Shown piece by piece: positions 47,610 to 57,925 of a stretch of 64,000 nucleotides of DNA; the stretch's first letter is position 1; each line of letters begins with the position of its first letter. The notes under the pieces were generated by a model that did no database searches, was not told the origin of the DNA, and saw only the letters and a program-made list of their open reading frames with translations. The stretch is from Leishmania donovani (Eukaryota > Euglenozoa > Kinetoplastea > Trypanosomatida > Trypanosomatidae), in NCBI RefSeq assembly GCF_000227135.1, contig NC_018261.1, positions 617,263-681,262 of the forward strand, in the 5' to 3' direction. The position numbers were made by a program, and so were the translations under genes.

Positions 47610-47932
47610 GTCTGAGGCGAAGAAGTTAGAGGGCCGACGATTTCAGTTGCGTCTCCAGCGGCCTGTTCGGCATTTGATTCTTGTTTCGCCCCTCCCTCCC
47701 TGTCGTCTCGGCCACAGAGGCACCGTTACACAGAGCACGACACGGCAAGCGACAGGCACGCCAAACAAAGTAACTAGACGCCAGCGCGCGAGGTGGTCGG
47801 GAAGACGTGCAGAAGGACTGGCAGAAACGTCCCAGTGCAATACAACATAGCAGCACCCACAACACAAAAGCCCTTGGAACCACCACGGCACAAAGGAAGT
47901 GAGGGAGGAACGGATTATGAGCAGCTATACAA

Positions 47933-48005
47933 CTACAGTGGGCAAGAAAGCGTGAGAGGAGCGAGGGAGAGCGGTGGGGGAGTGTGAGGGTGTGGGGTAG
48001 GGTGG
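47933..48005 (-). promoter_or_regulatory. Putative trans-splice acceptor for the C2CD3-like gene
   Basis: A strong plus-strand purine/T region (GAGAGGAGCGAGGGAGAGCG and on to about 48005) precedes, on minus, the AG at 47933-47934. The leader would be about 324 nt. A second weaker tract at about 47888-47913 with AG at 47873-47874 is an alternative. Confidence 0.35.
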
Positions 48006-49981
48006 TTTGGACAGAAGCGGCGTTGTGATGGTTGTCTGCCTATGCGTACTCCTGTGCGTCCGTCAAAGCACGACAGAGACGGGAGAGGGAGCGGGGAGGC
48101 CGGCGGCGGCGGCGGCGGAAAAGAAGGGTGGGGAACAACAGACCAAAATGAGCCTCCGATGGGAATGATAACGAAGCGATGTGTGTGTGTGTGTGTGTCT
48201 GTAGAGAGGGGGGGGGTGGGGGAGACGAAAGATACACACAAGCACAAAAGAAAGGGGGGGCGGGCCGGCGTCACCCAAACACACACACACACACGCGCAC
48301 ACGCACACACAAAAACTCGAGCGAATCAAGCGCGATAGCTGACGGTGAGATGTGAGAGAGAAGATGGATAAGGCAGAACTGCGAAGGACTGTGGAGGAGG
48401 CGAAGAATTCGGAAGAGGTGAAGGGCAGGTCGGGTCGGGGAAGAGAAGGCATCAAAAGAGCTGAAAACCTGACAAAGAGCCCTGCGCTAATACAGTGAAA
48501 GAGAAACAGTCTTGTGAACCAACGTGATTGCTGTTGTGTGCGCATATGCGTGCCTGTCTTGTTGAGGCGCACTGTGCGGGGTGGGGAGGGTGGGGAGAGA
48601 AAGAGTAGGAAAGGGAAGCGGCTGGCCACGCGCACTCGCGCTTGTCCCCTTCTGCATGGGCAACCGAGAAAGAAGAGGGATAGAGGAGGCATCGGTAGAG
48701 CACAATGAGCATTGCTCCCTCCAAAAAATACAGAGAGGCAGACACAAACTGCTGGAAGAGCACCACCGTGACATTGACCCGTGCCTGTGAACACACCACC
48801 CCGTGTGCCGTGCGAAAGAGAGGAGGAGGGCAACACAGCTTCTGCTGTTACCAACTGGCGAGGGCAGAAGCCACTGCTTCGCGCCGGAAAGATAAGCGCG
48901 GTCGCGCACCCTCGACATATTTTCTGTTTTTGATTGTGCGCTTATCTACTGTGCGCGTCCCTGTGTAATGGTATGTATGCGCGCACGCCTGCGTGAAAGG
49001 CCCGAGTGGTGCCGCAGCGACACGACGACGCCTGCTGTTGTTGACGAGACAGGCGCTAGCGCTACGTAGGCCCTCCTAACTTTGCCTGCCTGCCTCTCGA
49101 TTTCCCTCCTTGTTGCCTTTCTACTGTGCGACAGTCAGCCAAGATGCCCTCCATAATAAAGCGGGTTTTGTTTGGAGAGTCCTCGACAACGAGGGAGGGG
49201 AGAGCGCCTTGGCAGCGTTCGCTCATTCGGGAAGGGCGTCGTGCGCTCCAGCGTTCGACGAGCAGTGGGCATCGTTAAAGAAAAAGGAAGAGAGGAAAAG
49301 GGACGGAGCGTGTTAGAGCAGAGTAGGGCAGAGGTGTTCAAGAACAAAAGGAAGAAGAAGCGAGAAGAGAACAGCTGGCGACGATGCTGAGTATACGGAG
49401 CAGCAGTCCAGCTTAATCTTCGCACACACACACTAACGGGAGGAGGGTAAGGCTTTCCCTGCCTTTAGGCTCTCACCTCAGGGCCATCGAGGCACGACGC
49501 CTTAATGCGTGAACGGGAGCGCGAGAGGTCACGCGCGCAGTGTTCTCAAGCAGAGAGACGGCACTGTGCAGCAAACAGGGATGATCGAAGCTGACACTTT
49601 ATCTTTTCTTTTTTTTTCATTTGAAAGGGTGGGAACAGGCGGCATCGATATGCCACGCCCCGTGTCATTGAACACACACACAGAGGGCAGTGCTTGCTTT
49701 CGTTTTTTCCTCGTTGCGTGTGCCCCCAAGCTGCGGCGCAGAGGGCAACACCAAAAGAAGGCAAGCAGAAAACAATACCAGGACAACCCGCAAGTGACCA
49801 GATGTCATCGCCAACTCAACGCCACACGACAGACAGAGAGCAGCAACCGCAACAAAAGAATAAGCAAAGCAGCGACGCCGTTGAAGAGGGAGAGAGCGAG
49901 AGCGAGAAAAAGAAGAGGAGCCGATGCTCAGTCTAGGTGCGATGAGGACCTCACAAAGAGCAACGAGAACGCGAACACACG

Positions 49982-50009
<28 letters not shown>
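49982..50009. repeat. (AC)n microsatellite
   Basis: Fourteen AC units without interruption, the longest dinucleotide run in the window, in the 3' region of the R3H gene about 610 bp past its stop. Confidence 0.92.
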
Positions 50010-50012
<3 letters not shown>

Positions 50013-50622
50013 GACAGAGGCGCGTGCAAACAGCAATGTCGGCGTACGGGAGGTCAAACACAGATGAAGAGACCACCCCCAACAACGAAAAACACGAAGA
50101 ACAGAGAGGACGGGGAGATGGGGCGCGGCTCAAGGAAGCAGGGAGACTAGCAACAACAACATGGGGTAGTGTGTTTGTTGCAATTCCCCTCGGCATCCCT
50201 CTCCTCCTCCTTTTAAAAAAAGGTACCCGCACCTTCAGAGAAACCGAAGATGCAGGGAAGAGTAACAAGCGCAAACAGAAGCAAAGGAACCTTGATTATC
50301 GCCTTCGCAGATTAGCAGCGCACCCACGAAGGAGGCACGCGAGGAGCAGTCCACGCATCGGAGCCCAACGCTGAAAGCCGCGTGCGGCTCGCCCGCACAC
50401 AGCAACGACAGCTTGCAAAGCACGCCACAGAAGAGAAGAAAAATGGCTTAACACTCTCACCCATCACAAATGTCACCCATACCTCATGGATACCCCGGCT
50501 CGCTTCATCGGCTACCTATGCGGCACACGTGTCCACCACAACGTGTGCTTCTTCACTCTTCGCCCTTTCCCTCCCCTAAAAGGCGCTCACGAGGCGGCAA
50601 AGATGCTGGCTGCAGAGGCGAC

Positions 50623-52656
50623 TCATCGACGGGTCGAGTAGTCGTCCTGTGAAGCATCGGCGGAGCGCACCCTCTCCGCCTTTCGGAGCTTCTTTCGCTG
50701 GGTCGCTGTCAAGGGGGGCGTGAACGGCCCCAAGTCCGGCGAGACACCAGCGCTCGCCGCCTCCAGCTGCTCCACGGCATCCTCCTGTTGTTCCACCGAG
50801 AGCGTCAAGCGCAACATGGGAATGTAGAACGGAAGTGGGTCGGCGGTCGGAAGCTTTAGATGCACCGTGCGAAATACGGTCGGGTTCTTCCCGCCGCTGT
50901 CTATCCGTTGAGCGCCGGTCGCGTGCCCATTTGTCGCCTTGCCCCTACCGACAAGGCCGCTGTGGCTGGTCGGTTGGGCCCTCACGTTTGGCATGGCCGG
51001 AGCGTTGAGGTCAAGAGGTGACATCACCTCCGCGTCGTCTACCCCCGCCTCCTTGCTGGTGCTATCACCCTCCAGACCCAGCGCAGGCGGCGATGCAACC
51101 ATGTCCGGCGTCGGCGCAATCTGCGGTGTCGTCTGGGCAGAAAGACTGTGCTTCGCGGGCAGGTTGCGGCGGTTGCGCTTCAGCACAAGCATAAGCGGCA
51201 CGTGCGGCGGGTTGACGGCGCGAACGCCTTGACGGCGCGTTTTGGGAAGAGAGACGTACGTCAACTTTGTCCCGCTCCCGTCCATCACTGTACGGGACTC
51301 GGACACAAGCTGGTAATAGGCGGCGACCCCGTGGCAGATGAGCCGACCGTAGCCATCGCGAAAGTGGAAGACCAGCGATTCAGGCGACTTGGAGCCATCC
51401 TTGATAAACGCTGAAAAGTGCACCTCGAGATCTTCGATCTGCTGCGTGAGGAACTCGCTGTTCAAAGCGTGCTGCAACTCGCCACGCAGCCGCGTGTTGA
51501 GACCCTGGAAGCGACCCTCTGGTGAGTCGGGGTCCGGCGGTGCCCGGACGTTGCGCAGCTGCGGCCCCAGCATGTCGGGGTGGACGCGCAGTCGCTCGAA
51601 CTCCAGCAGCTGCTCCTCTCCTTCGAGATCAAACGCGTGCATGACCGCCTTTGGCAGGTCGGCGAACGACGGTCCTACCGATGTTTCTGGCTCGTCGGGG
51701 TTCAGCGCACGCCACTTCTGCGCCTTGACGAGGACCTCCCGCGCCAGCTCGTGTGCGAAGAAGTCGTTCAGCAGACGGTTCCGCACCTTGCGGTTCTTTG
51801 GAGCGCGAATGCCCGGGTACTTTTTGTACCGCGGGCGGTTCAGATGGATCTTCTTTTTGCTGTGCAGCTCCTTGTCCGTCAAAGGCCGCCTCGCGCGCGG
51901 GTCCAGCACAGCCGGGTCCGATATCTCTGTCCGCTTGAGCACGAAGCCGTTGTCCACGTCGCTTGGTTCCGAGTAGTCCTCCCGCATCATTACCAAGTCG
52001 CCATCGCTGCTGTAGCCCACGCTGCGGGTGTGGATCTGCCGCTTGCCATGACGGTACACGTCATATGTGTGAAAGTGCATCTCTTGGTCGTACTGCATCG
52101 GCCCGTTCTGGATCGTCATGCGCTCCGTCGCCTCCTGCTGCAGAGCGCCCGACGGCGTCTGCTGCGTTGGGAAGCTATCCGTCACGCTCATGTGACGCGC
52201 CGTGCGGCTCTTTTTTTGGTAGCGCGGTGTGATGAGCGGCACAGCGGTTGTGCGGGGGCCGAGTGGTGGCGTGTTGGTCGTCGTCGCGGAATGCGCCGAT
52301 GAGGAGGAGGAGGAGCGATGCCGTTGATACGGCGACGGTGCCGTGACTCCGTAGAAACTCGGGGGTGGTTGTGGGGGCTGCACTGGCGACCCTGAAGGAC
52401 CGCCGTTACGGGGACCAGAGAATGCTGCCGGCGCAATGGGCGGCGAGGCGGAGCGGAATGGGGTGCTGCCGCGCTGGTAGCTTGTGTGTGTGACTTGAAA
52501 CCCTTTCGGAGAGCTGCCTTTTTTCGTCGAGGCAGGCGCAGTCATCGTGGAGATGGTTGCCGTCGCCGTCGATTCAGCTGCGGTGGTTTTCGCAGACATT
52601 GCCGTGCCTGCCTCTGTCGGCTGCGGGGCGGTCGGGGAGGAGTCTGCGGTGTGCAT
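50623..52656 (-). CDS. R3H-domain protein with R3H-associated N-terminal region (677 aa)
   Basis: The N-terminal ~175 residues are low-complexity Ser/Thr/Pro-rich. A basic segment at about 272-322 (RPRYKKYPGIRAPKNRKVRN, then DFFAHELAREVLVKAQKW) resembles the R3H-associated region of R3HDM4-like proteins. At about 427-452 the segment FRDGYGRLICHGVAAYYQL with SES following carries the Arg-x3-His signature (RLICH) of R3H domains, which bind single-stranded nucleic acid. The remainder is disordered until a short Leu-rich helix (LTLSVEQQEDAVEQLEAA) and a Lys/Arg-rich tail (TATQRKKLRKAERVR). An RNA-binding or RNA-associated role is inferred; in kinetoplastids gene control is mostly post-transcriptional. 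A second in-frame Met at residue 20 (MSAKTTAAES) is an alternative start. Confidence 0.88.
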   Translation of the reverse strand: MHTADSSPTAPQPTEAGTAMSAKTTAAESTATATISTMTAPASTKKGSSPKGFQVTHTSYQRGSTPFRSASPPIAPAAFSGPRNGGPSGSPVQPPQPPPSFYGVTAPSPYQRHRSSSSSSAHSATTTNTPPLGPRTTAVPLITPRYQKKSRTARHMSVTDSFPTQQTPSGALQQEATERMTIQNGPMQYDQEMHFHTYDVYRHGKRQIHTRSVGYSSDGDLVMMREDYSEPSDVDNGFVLKRTEISDPAVLDPRARRPLTDKELHSKKKIHLNRPRYKKYPGIRAPKNRKVRNRLLNDFFAHELAREVLVKAQKWRALNPDEPETSVGPSFADLPKAVMHAFDLEGEEQLLEFERLRVHPDMLGPQLRNVRAPPDPDSPEGRFQGLNTRLRGELQHALNSEFLTQQIEDLEVHFSAFIKDGSKSPESLVFHFRDGYGRLICHGVAAYYQLVSESRTVMDGSGTKLTYVSLPKTRRQGVRAVNPPHVPLMLVLKRNRRNLPAKHSLSAQTTPQIAPTPDMVASPPALGLEGDSTSKEAGVDDAEVMSPLDLNAPAMPNVRAQPTSHSGLVGRGKATNGHATGAQRIDSGGKNPTVFRTVHLKLPTADPLPFYIPMLRLTLSVEQQEDAVEQLEAASAGVSPDLGPFTPPLTATQRKKLRKAERVRSADASQDDYSTRR

Positions 52657-53790
52657 TCCGCGAAAGGAGTCCTTGCCTGCTGGGAGAAAGCGGGGGGGGG
52701 GGGAACTACACCCAATGACGATGCGTGCGTGCCGTGGGGGCGCAGGCCGCGCGTGTGCGGCTGTGGTGGCGTGTTTGACGGAGAGAGAGGCTCAGGCTTC
52801 GCTGTTCCGCCAAGAGACACAGGTGCTGTGTCGAATCTCAAAGGGTGACTCCTCGGCCGTCTATGATGACTGGATTGTACGCGTGGCCTCTCGCTTGCTT
52901 TTTGCGGTGCCTGTCAGAGTGTGGGAGGGGTCCCCCCAAGGGTGGGGGATGTGGTGGTGGAGTCGAGAGCTACAAAGGAGAGGACGCACGCTCGCGTACT
53001 GTTCCTGGATGCGCTCTGCATGTGAGGGAGTGGGTGAAGGTAGCTGGGGCCCCAATGTGTGCTATCCAGATGGCGGTTTGCTTCTTTTTTCTCTTTGACC
53101 TACATATGCCGCTTTCCAGCCGAACCTCGAGAGGCGATGCCAGGGAGCGGAAGAAACTAGAGGCAAGAACGCAGTGCGCGTTAGGGAAGCGTCACTCAAC
53201 GGAGAGCAAGAGAGGGACAGATGAGACGCAGAAGCCATGATCTCGTCTCTCCTGGCGTGCCCTGTCTTCTTCGGCGGCGCCGTTTCCATCTCGGATGGCG
53301 GTGTGAGCTACACTTAACGTGAAGCGCACGCGAGAAGAACGCGTGCAGTTGCCTGTTGCTGCGTGTTCGCACATATTCGTTCGCCCCTCCCACTTAACCT
53401 CCCGCTCTGCCTGTGTCAAGTGAGCGACGCCCACAGAGAGGAAGTCAGAAGCGTGTGTGCCGCAAGAAGCGGAAAAAAAAACAAATGAAAGGAAAGCGCA
53501 CGGCGAGAGTGTCAAAAGCCAGATGATCATCTTCCTCGCCCTCGCTCCCATGCGTCTTCCTTTTGCCCGCCAGTGCCCGTGCAAAATGGGGTGGCCATGC
53601 CTCAGCATTTGCAGCGTACACGTGAACTCCACAGAGGTGGCCCACTCGGCAGCTTCACTTATCGGCCAGAAAAAAAGAGGGAAACACCAAGCACAAAGCG
53701 ACGTGGACAAATTCATAGCGACGCACACCAGCGTATCGACCGCGCTCGCTCGAGGTAGGCCGTTGTGTCTATGTGCACTGCTTCAGGCGG
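52657..53790. other. Spacer between the PPR-like and R3H genes
   Basis: Non-coding. It contains a G12 run at 52692-52703 just upstream of the R3H start. A 178-aa minus-strand frame at 53192-53728 (Cys/Phe/His-rich, no family resemblance) lies in the 3' region of the PPR-like gene and is probably fortuitous. Confidence 0.6.
52680..52703 (-). promoter_or_regulatory. Putative trans-splice acceptor for the R3H gene
   Basis: On minus a C12 run and a CTTTCTCCC stretch end in the AG at 52680-52681, only about 23 nt before the ATG at 52656. If true, the leader is very short. Confidence 0.4.
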
Positions 53791-56025
53791 TCACCCGACG
53801 TCGCCCGTAGAGTCGTAGAGCGGTTTGCCGCGGGCACGAAGGGCCTCTTCGCGTCGAAGATGTGCGTCCGCGTTGGCCGGGATCTTCAGCTGCGCGTCTA
53901 GGGAGGAGGCGGCGTAGTCATGGGGCAGCTTCCTGCTCAACGATGCGACTGTTTTGTACTGCGTCGACCCCATGAGGGCCTCGAAAAGCTCCTCGGTGAG
54001 CGCCACCCCGGCTGCGCAGGCCTCCAGAAATACCATCATGGCCGCGTTTCGGGAGTCCGCGCCCTTGACGAGCAGCCCGTAAAGTACGGTGTCTGGCTTC
54101 ACTGTCGGCTCCCCTTCTGGTGTACGAAGAACATGCTGAAGAAAGACATCCATGGCGGAAGGGAAGTCGGCGGGGTGCATTGTCGTGTACATGCGCATCA
54201 TAATCTCAATCAGCTCGCGCTTCTCCGTCGCCGTGACCGAGAACTTCTTGCGCAGAAACACAAAGAGGGACTCTGCCTCGTCCTGCAGGTGCTCTCGGCA
54301 GCACCGGCGCAGCAGCGAGGCCCAGACGAAAAATGGAATCTCGCGCCCGCCCTCGCCCTTCGTCGCAGAGCCCACCGTCGCTTCGTCATCGCATGCCCCA
54401 TCGTCCGAGCTGCTTCGCTTCTCCGACAGCGTCGATGACGCCGTTGCCGCGGCGGGGGAGGAAGAGCATCGGCGCAGCAGCTGCATCGCGCTGGGCACCG
54501 AGAGCCCAGCGATGAAGTCGTTGATAACTTCCCATGGCGCCGTGTACAGCACATCCGGGCTGACTTGCCGCTGCACGTCTCGCACCACCAGCGCACGCAG
54601 GCCTCCGTCCATCTTGACGGACTTTGTACTCACCATCAGCTTCACAAGGAGAGCGAGCTGCAGCTGCTGCACCGAGGTGTGTGTAGAAGGGGAAGTGAGG
54701 CAGCCGGCTCGGGTGAAGTCCTCCACTAACTCAGCAGGCAGTGAGATGTGCGGCATCGTAGTCGCATGCAGTGTGACGCCGCGCTGGTTGACGGCGTTGA
54801 AATAGTTCAAAGCCTTCTCCATCTCGCGCGACTGCGCGCACCATGCCAGCACGGCGTGAGCTGCCTGGTACGGCACCGGCGCCCCCTTTGCCGCACTTGC
54901 TCCCTTGTTGAGTGCGCCGACGGATGTCCTGGCTGACACGAGTGGTACCTGCTCATCCAACCACTCCAAGAGCCGCTTCCACCAAAGATCCATCAGTTTC
55001 GGCGCAGGCTGAGTGTTGGCCAGTGTGGCGAAGAAGACCTCCCACGTTTCGGGACGCACCGCCGTGTGCATCGGAGCCGCGCTTGCGATCGGCGCGCGAG
55101 ACGTCGAGAGCTGCGCCAGTGCGTGGCCCATGTAATACCCAGCGAGGTCCCCCACGACGCTCCGCCGCAGCTGCCTCACCTCTCCAGCGACGATCTCTGG
55201 CGTCTGGCGCGAACCTGCAGCGCGGTGCTTCCCCGTGGCTACGGTCGACTCACGCACGTCGTCAAGGCACCACAAAGCCACGAACAGCACCTCGTAAAAA
55301 GACGCGTCGGGTTCAATCAGGTCGGTGTTACGCATTTCACTCAAAATGAGCCGCACCTCGCTTTCGGTCCGCAGCAGGCCGCTGCAGATTAGCGTTGCGT
55401 AGCAGTCACGCACCTCGGAGAAGTACGCTTGGCGCGTCGCCGCATCGCGAGAGTGGGTAGCCACACCATTGATTCGCGTCCACGTCTCCTTCAGCCTTCG
55501 TACGGCGTCAGGTGTCATCTGGGGTGGCGCTTCTTGCGCTATCTGGGTAGCACTTGCGGCTGCCTCAGGGGGGGAGGCCAGCAAGCGCCGAAGCAGCACC
55601 TGCATATCGGCCTGGGTAGAGCCCAAGGAGCTCAGAAGTAGCTCATCGCGATACTGGACACGTCGGTCTGCCAAAAGGCCCGTGTACACGCTGGTGATCT
55701 GCCGGCGGTACTGCAGAAGCTCGACGATAGATGTGGCCAGATTCGCCGTCTCATCGTCGCTGCGGGGCGTCGAAGATTGCACCGACTCGCCACTCAAGCG
55801 GGTCTGAAGAGATGACAGCGCCTCTTCCTTATTCGGGACGGAGTTCAGGCTTAGCGTGGACGAGCATCGGCGTGCGCACCTCAGCGCTGTGGCAGCGCAC
55901 GGCGACATCAGTGAAGCCTCAATGGTAGTCCTGCTCGTCGGGATTACGCGGAGCGCGCTTGCTCGTGGTGCACCAGTGGTCAGAAAGAACACGCCTGTTC
56001 GCCGGCAGAGCGCACAAGACTGCAT
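53791..56025 (-). CDS. Putative mitochondrial PPR-like helical-repeat protein (744 aa)
   Basis: The N-terminus is Arg/Ser/Cys/Ala-rich with few acidic residues (ALCRRTGVFFLTTGAPRASA; then MSPCAATALRCARRCSSTLS from residue 39), typical of a mitochondrial targeting peptide. Either methionine could be the true start, and the second gives a tidier presequence. The body is helical with ~35-residue helix-pair units resembling pentatricopeptide repeats, for example FVWASLLRRCCREHLQDEAE, MHPADFPSAMDVFLQHVL, VKPDTVLYGLLVKGADSRNA and AVLAWCAQSREMEKALNYFN. Trypanosomatid mitochondria contain many PPR proteins serving mitoribosomes and guide-RNA-edited transcripts, so an organellar RNA or ribosome role is inferred. 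I cannot assign it to a named subunit. Confidence 0.85.
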   Translation of the reverse strand: MQSCALCRRTGVFFLTTGAPRASALRVIPTSRTTIEASLMSPCAATALRCARRCSSTLSLNSVPNKEEALSSLQTRLSGESVQSSTPRSDDETANLATSIVELLQYRRQITSVYTGLLADRRVQYRDELLLSSLGSTQADMQVLLRRLLASPPEAAASATQIAQEAPPQMTPDAVRRLKETWTRINGVATHSRDAATRQAYFSEVRDCYATLICSGLLRTESEVRLILSEMRNTDLIEPDASFYEVLFVALWCLDDVRESTVATGKHRAAGSRQTPEIVAGEVRQLRRSVVGDLAGYYMGHALAQLSTSRAPIASAAPMHTAVRPETWEVFFATLANTQPAPKLMDLWWKRLLEWLDEQVPLVSARTSVGALNKGASAAKGAPVPYQAAHAVLAWCAQSREMEKALNYFNAVNQRGVTLHATTMPHISLPAELVEDFTRAGCLTSPSTHTSVQQLQLALLVKLMVSTKSVKMDGGLRALVVRDVQRQVSPDVLYTAPWEVINDFIAGLSVPSAMQLLRRCSSSPAAATASSTLSEKRSSSDDGACDDEATVGSATKGEGGREIPFFVWASLLRRCCREHLQDEAESLFVFLRKKFSVTATEKRELIEIMMRMYTTMHPADFPSAMDVFLQHVLRTPEGEPTVKPDTVLYGLLVKGADSRNAAMMVFLEACAAGVALTEELFEALMGSTQYKTVASLSRKLPHDYAASSLDAQLKIPANADAHLRREEALRARGKPLYDSTGDVG

Positions 56026-56740
56026 CGCATTTGTGGATGGTGATCAGGTTGCGCGGCGAGACCAAGAGGCTCCGTACTGTTTAAGATCGTTCGCAGCACG
56101 CGGTGTGCTGTCGTGCGTGGGGCAAGCACTGCTTGCCGACTCACAGGACTGGGCTTATCCGCAATGCGCAGTGCGGTAGCGAGTGGGAAGACGGTAGCGA
56201 AGAGGAAGAGAAGAGGGAGGGGCGATGGGGGACTACGCCAGTGCGTTTCCAACCCGGTGCATAGAAAGACGACAACAGCGGTGAAATTTCGATATATACG
56301 TACAAAACTATATACTAATATGCGTATCTGCACGCCAAGGGCTCTCATCTCCGCACGCTCCTTGCGTGTCTCATTGCATGTATGCCACTGATTACGCAAG
56401 ATCTTTTTTCTTCAGTGCGCCAGCGCCGCGCTGCCCCAGTACAGCACCGAATGGACGCACATGCCGCAGAGAAACGATTCTTGCCTGCGGATGTGTGCGC
56501 TTTCTTCTCGTTTGCTCTTGTCTCCACCTCGCCGGAGGCGAGTTGGGGCACAGTTCAGCGGGGACGCAGCATCGGGAAATGCGCAGCACAGATGCAAAGC
56601 AGACCGACCACCAACATCAGATATGAAAAAGGTCCACTTGCCAAAAGATGCGCACACATGTACCCTCCTCTTCAGCGGCGACCTTGAACCGGCGGCAGCT
56701 AAAATTGTGAGGTCCCGTCTCCGCCACCACCTCTTTGCCG
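56026..56740. other. Spacer between SNF8 and the PPR-like gene
   Basis: Non-coding, 715 bp. It includes an AT-rich patch (ATATATACGTACAAAACTATA near 56290-56312) and a polypurine block next to the PPR-like gene. No supportable gene. Confidence 0.65.
56154..56232 (-). promoter_or_regulatory. Putative trans-splice acceptor for the PPR-like gene
   Basis: A dense plus-strand purine block at about 56178-56232 (GCGAAGAGGAAGAGAAGAGG and on) is followed on minus by the AG at 56154-56155. The leader would be about 128 nt to the ATG at 56025. Both candidate start codons lie downstream, so the tract does not decide between them. Confidence 0.45.
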
Positions 56741-57925
56741 TCATCCATGCGAGGTCAGTGACACAAACCAGTATACAACGTCCTTCTTGTCTGCGGCCTC
56801 CGCCATGCGCGTGTGCTTGCGCTTCCACACCTCCTTTACTTCTTCAGTGGACGACAGGATGGCCTTCGACTTTGCCGGGGAGCCGCCACGGGCACCAGCC
56901 GTGGTGACACGACCGCCGGACTTGTCCTGCGACTCTTCGACCCACACCGTGCCTTCCTGCACCATCCGCTTCAGCGCCGCTCGAGCGCGGTGCGTCTCCC
57001 AGTGGAGCCCGCTTGCGACTTGCGACTCCCGCACAGCCACGCACTGTTGTGAAAACGACAAGGAGACGTTTGTTTCGCTGTCCTTGCCCTTGCCGAGGTC
57101 AAAGGGATGGGCACCCAAGGCGTACGCGGCGCCTACACCGCTGCGGTGGCCGCTTCCGCCCACCGCAGTCGCCCGCGTGCTACCCTCCGACGCCATTGGC
57201 GCGCTCTTTCTTTGCTCCTCCACAGCAGCTTGTTTGGCCCTCTCTATCTTCTCCTTCTGCAGTCCGAGCACGTAGTTCAGCAGCAGCACATGGTCTCCGC
57301 CACGCGCGCCGTCTGGGGTGGTCTGGATGTAGGAGACTCCACCTAACTTCACCACGTTGTAGCCGGCGCCGAGTACTGAGAGTTTGGAGAGCGCCGTCAG
57401 GATGTCGGCCTCCGAGATGACGATCTGCTTTCCCTCATCACGGCGGCCACACTTGCTGCTACCGCTGCCGCTGCTGTGCTGCAGGGCATGATGACAGTTC
57501 TGCGCGTTTCCGCCCAGCAGCGAGCTGGCGTCGTAGGCCTTCTGCACAAAGAACTGGACACGCTGCAGCGGCACGTAGGCGCCGCAGAACTTGCGCTCTC
57601 GCATACACACTTCAACGGTGCGACTGGCAAGCTGGTAGTAGAAGTCGCCGAGTCCGAGAGCGTCGGCAAACACGTTCTTCTTGGACGAGATGAGGTCGAC
57701 ACCGAGTGAGTCGGCCAGCTGGCGAAAGCGCGCACGAACGACGGGGTCTTCCGTGATTTCAGACTTATGATTCTGCGCCAGCGCTTTGAGCTGTGCCTGG
57801 AGCTCCTCCAGCTGGTCCTCGATTTGCCCCACGCGCTCCGCCGTAATCTGAGCGCCGAGATCTGCCATCCGCTGCTGCTGCTGGCGCTCCTGCAGCACGT
57901 GACCGACGCCGACGCGACGCCGCAT
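56741..57925 (-). CDS. VPS22: ESCRT-II subunit VPS22/SNF8 (394 aa)
   Basis: The N-terminus MRRRVGVGHVL matches the conserved MRRRxGxG start of SNF8/EAP30, fixing the start at 57925. The typical coiled-coil follows (AERVGQIEDQLEELQAQLKA; NHKSEITEDP; FRQLADSLGVD), then ADALGLGDFYYQLASRTVEV, the first winged-helix region (ALSKLSVLGAGYNVVKLGG, near 180-200) and the second (GLHWETHRARAALKRMVQEG near 315-335), ending at KKDVVYWFVSL. VPS22 with VPS25 and VPS36 makes ESCRT-II, which links ubiquitinated cargo sorting to ESCRT-III at the endosome. At 394 aa it is longer than the usual ~250 because of inserts after LLGGNAQNC and after LNYVLGLQKEKIERAKQA, where a Gly/Ser/Ala-rich loop separates the winged helices. 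Confidence 0.93.
   Translation of the reverse strand: MRRRVGVGHVLQERQQQQRMADLGAQITAERVGQIEDQLEELQAQLKALAQNHKSEITEDPVVRARFRQLADSLGVDLISSKKNVFADALGLGDFYYQLASRTVEVCMRERKFCGAYVPLQRVQFFVQKAYDASSLLGGNAQNCHHALQHSSGSGSSKCGRRDEGKQIVISEADILTALSKLSVLGAGYNVVKLGGVSYIQTTPDGARGGDHVLLLNYVLGLQKEKIERAKQAAVEEQRKSAPMASEGSTRATAVGGSGHRSGVGAAYALGAHPFDLGKGKDSETNVSLSFSQQCVAVRESQVASGLHWETHRARAALKRMVQEGTVWVEESQDKSGGRVTTAGARGGSPAKSKAILSSTEEVKEVWKRKHTRMAEAADKKDVVYWFVSLTSHG

Larger units (their letters stand above)
47610..50622. other. 3-kb spacer between the R3H and C2CD3-like genes
   Basis: Non-coding. It holds the R3H 3' region and the C2CD3-like leader. Simple sequence is abundant: (GT)n at about 48181-48198, a G-rich run near 48207, (AC)n around 48277-48310, a CA repeat at 49982-50009 and purine-rich plus strand through 48360-48480 and 49740-49920. 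The longest frame (263 aa, minus, 48063-48854) is S/L/P/C-rich and judged spurious. Confidence 0.6.

Noticed and set aside
53192..53728. 178-aa minus-strand frame
   Set aside because: It lies in the 3' region of the PPR-like gene with odd Cys/Phe/His composition and no family resemblance.
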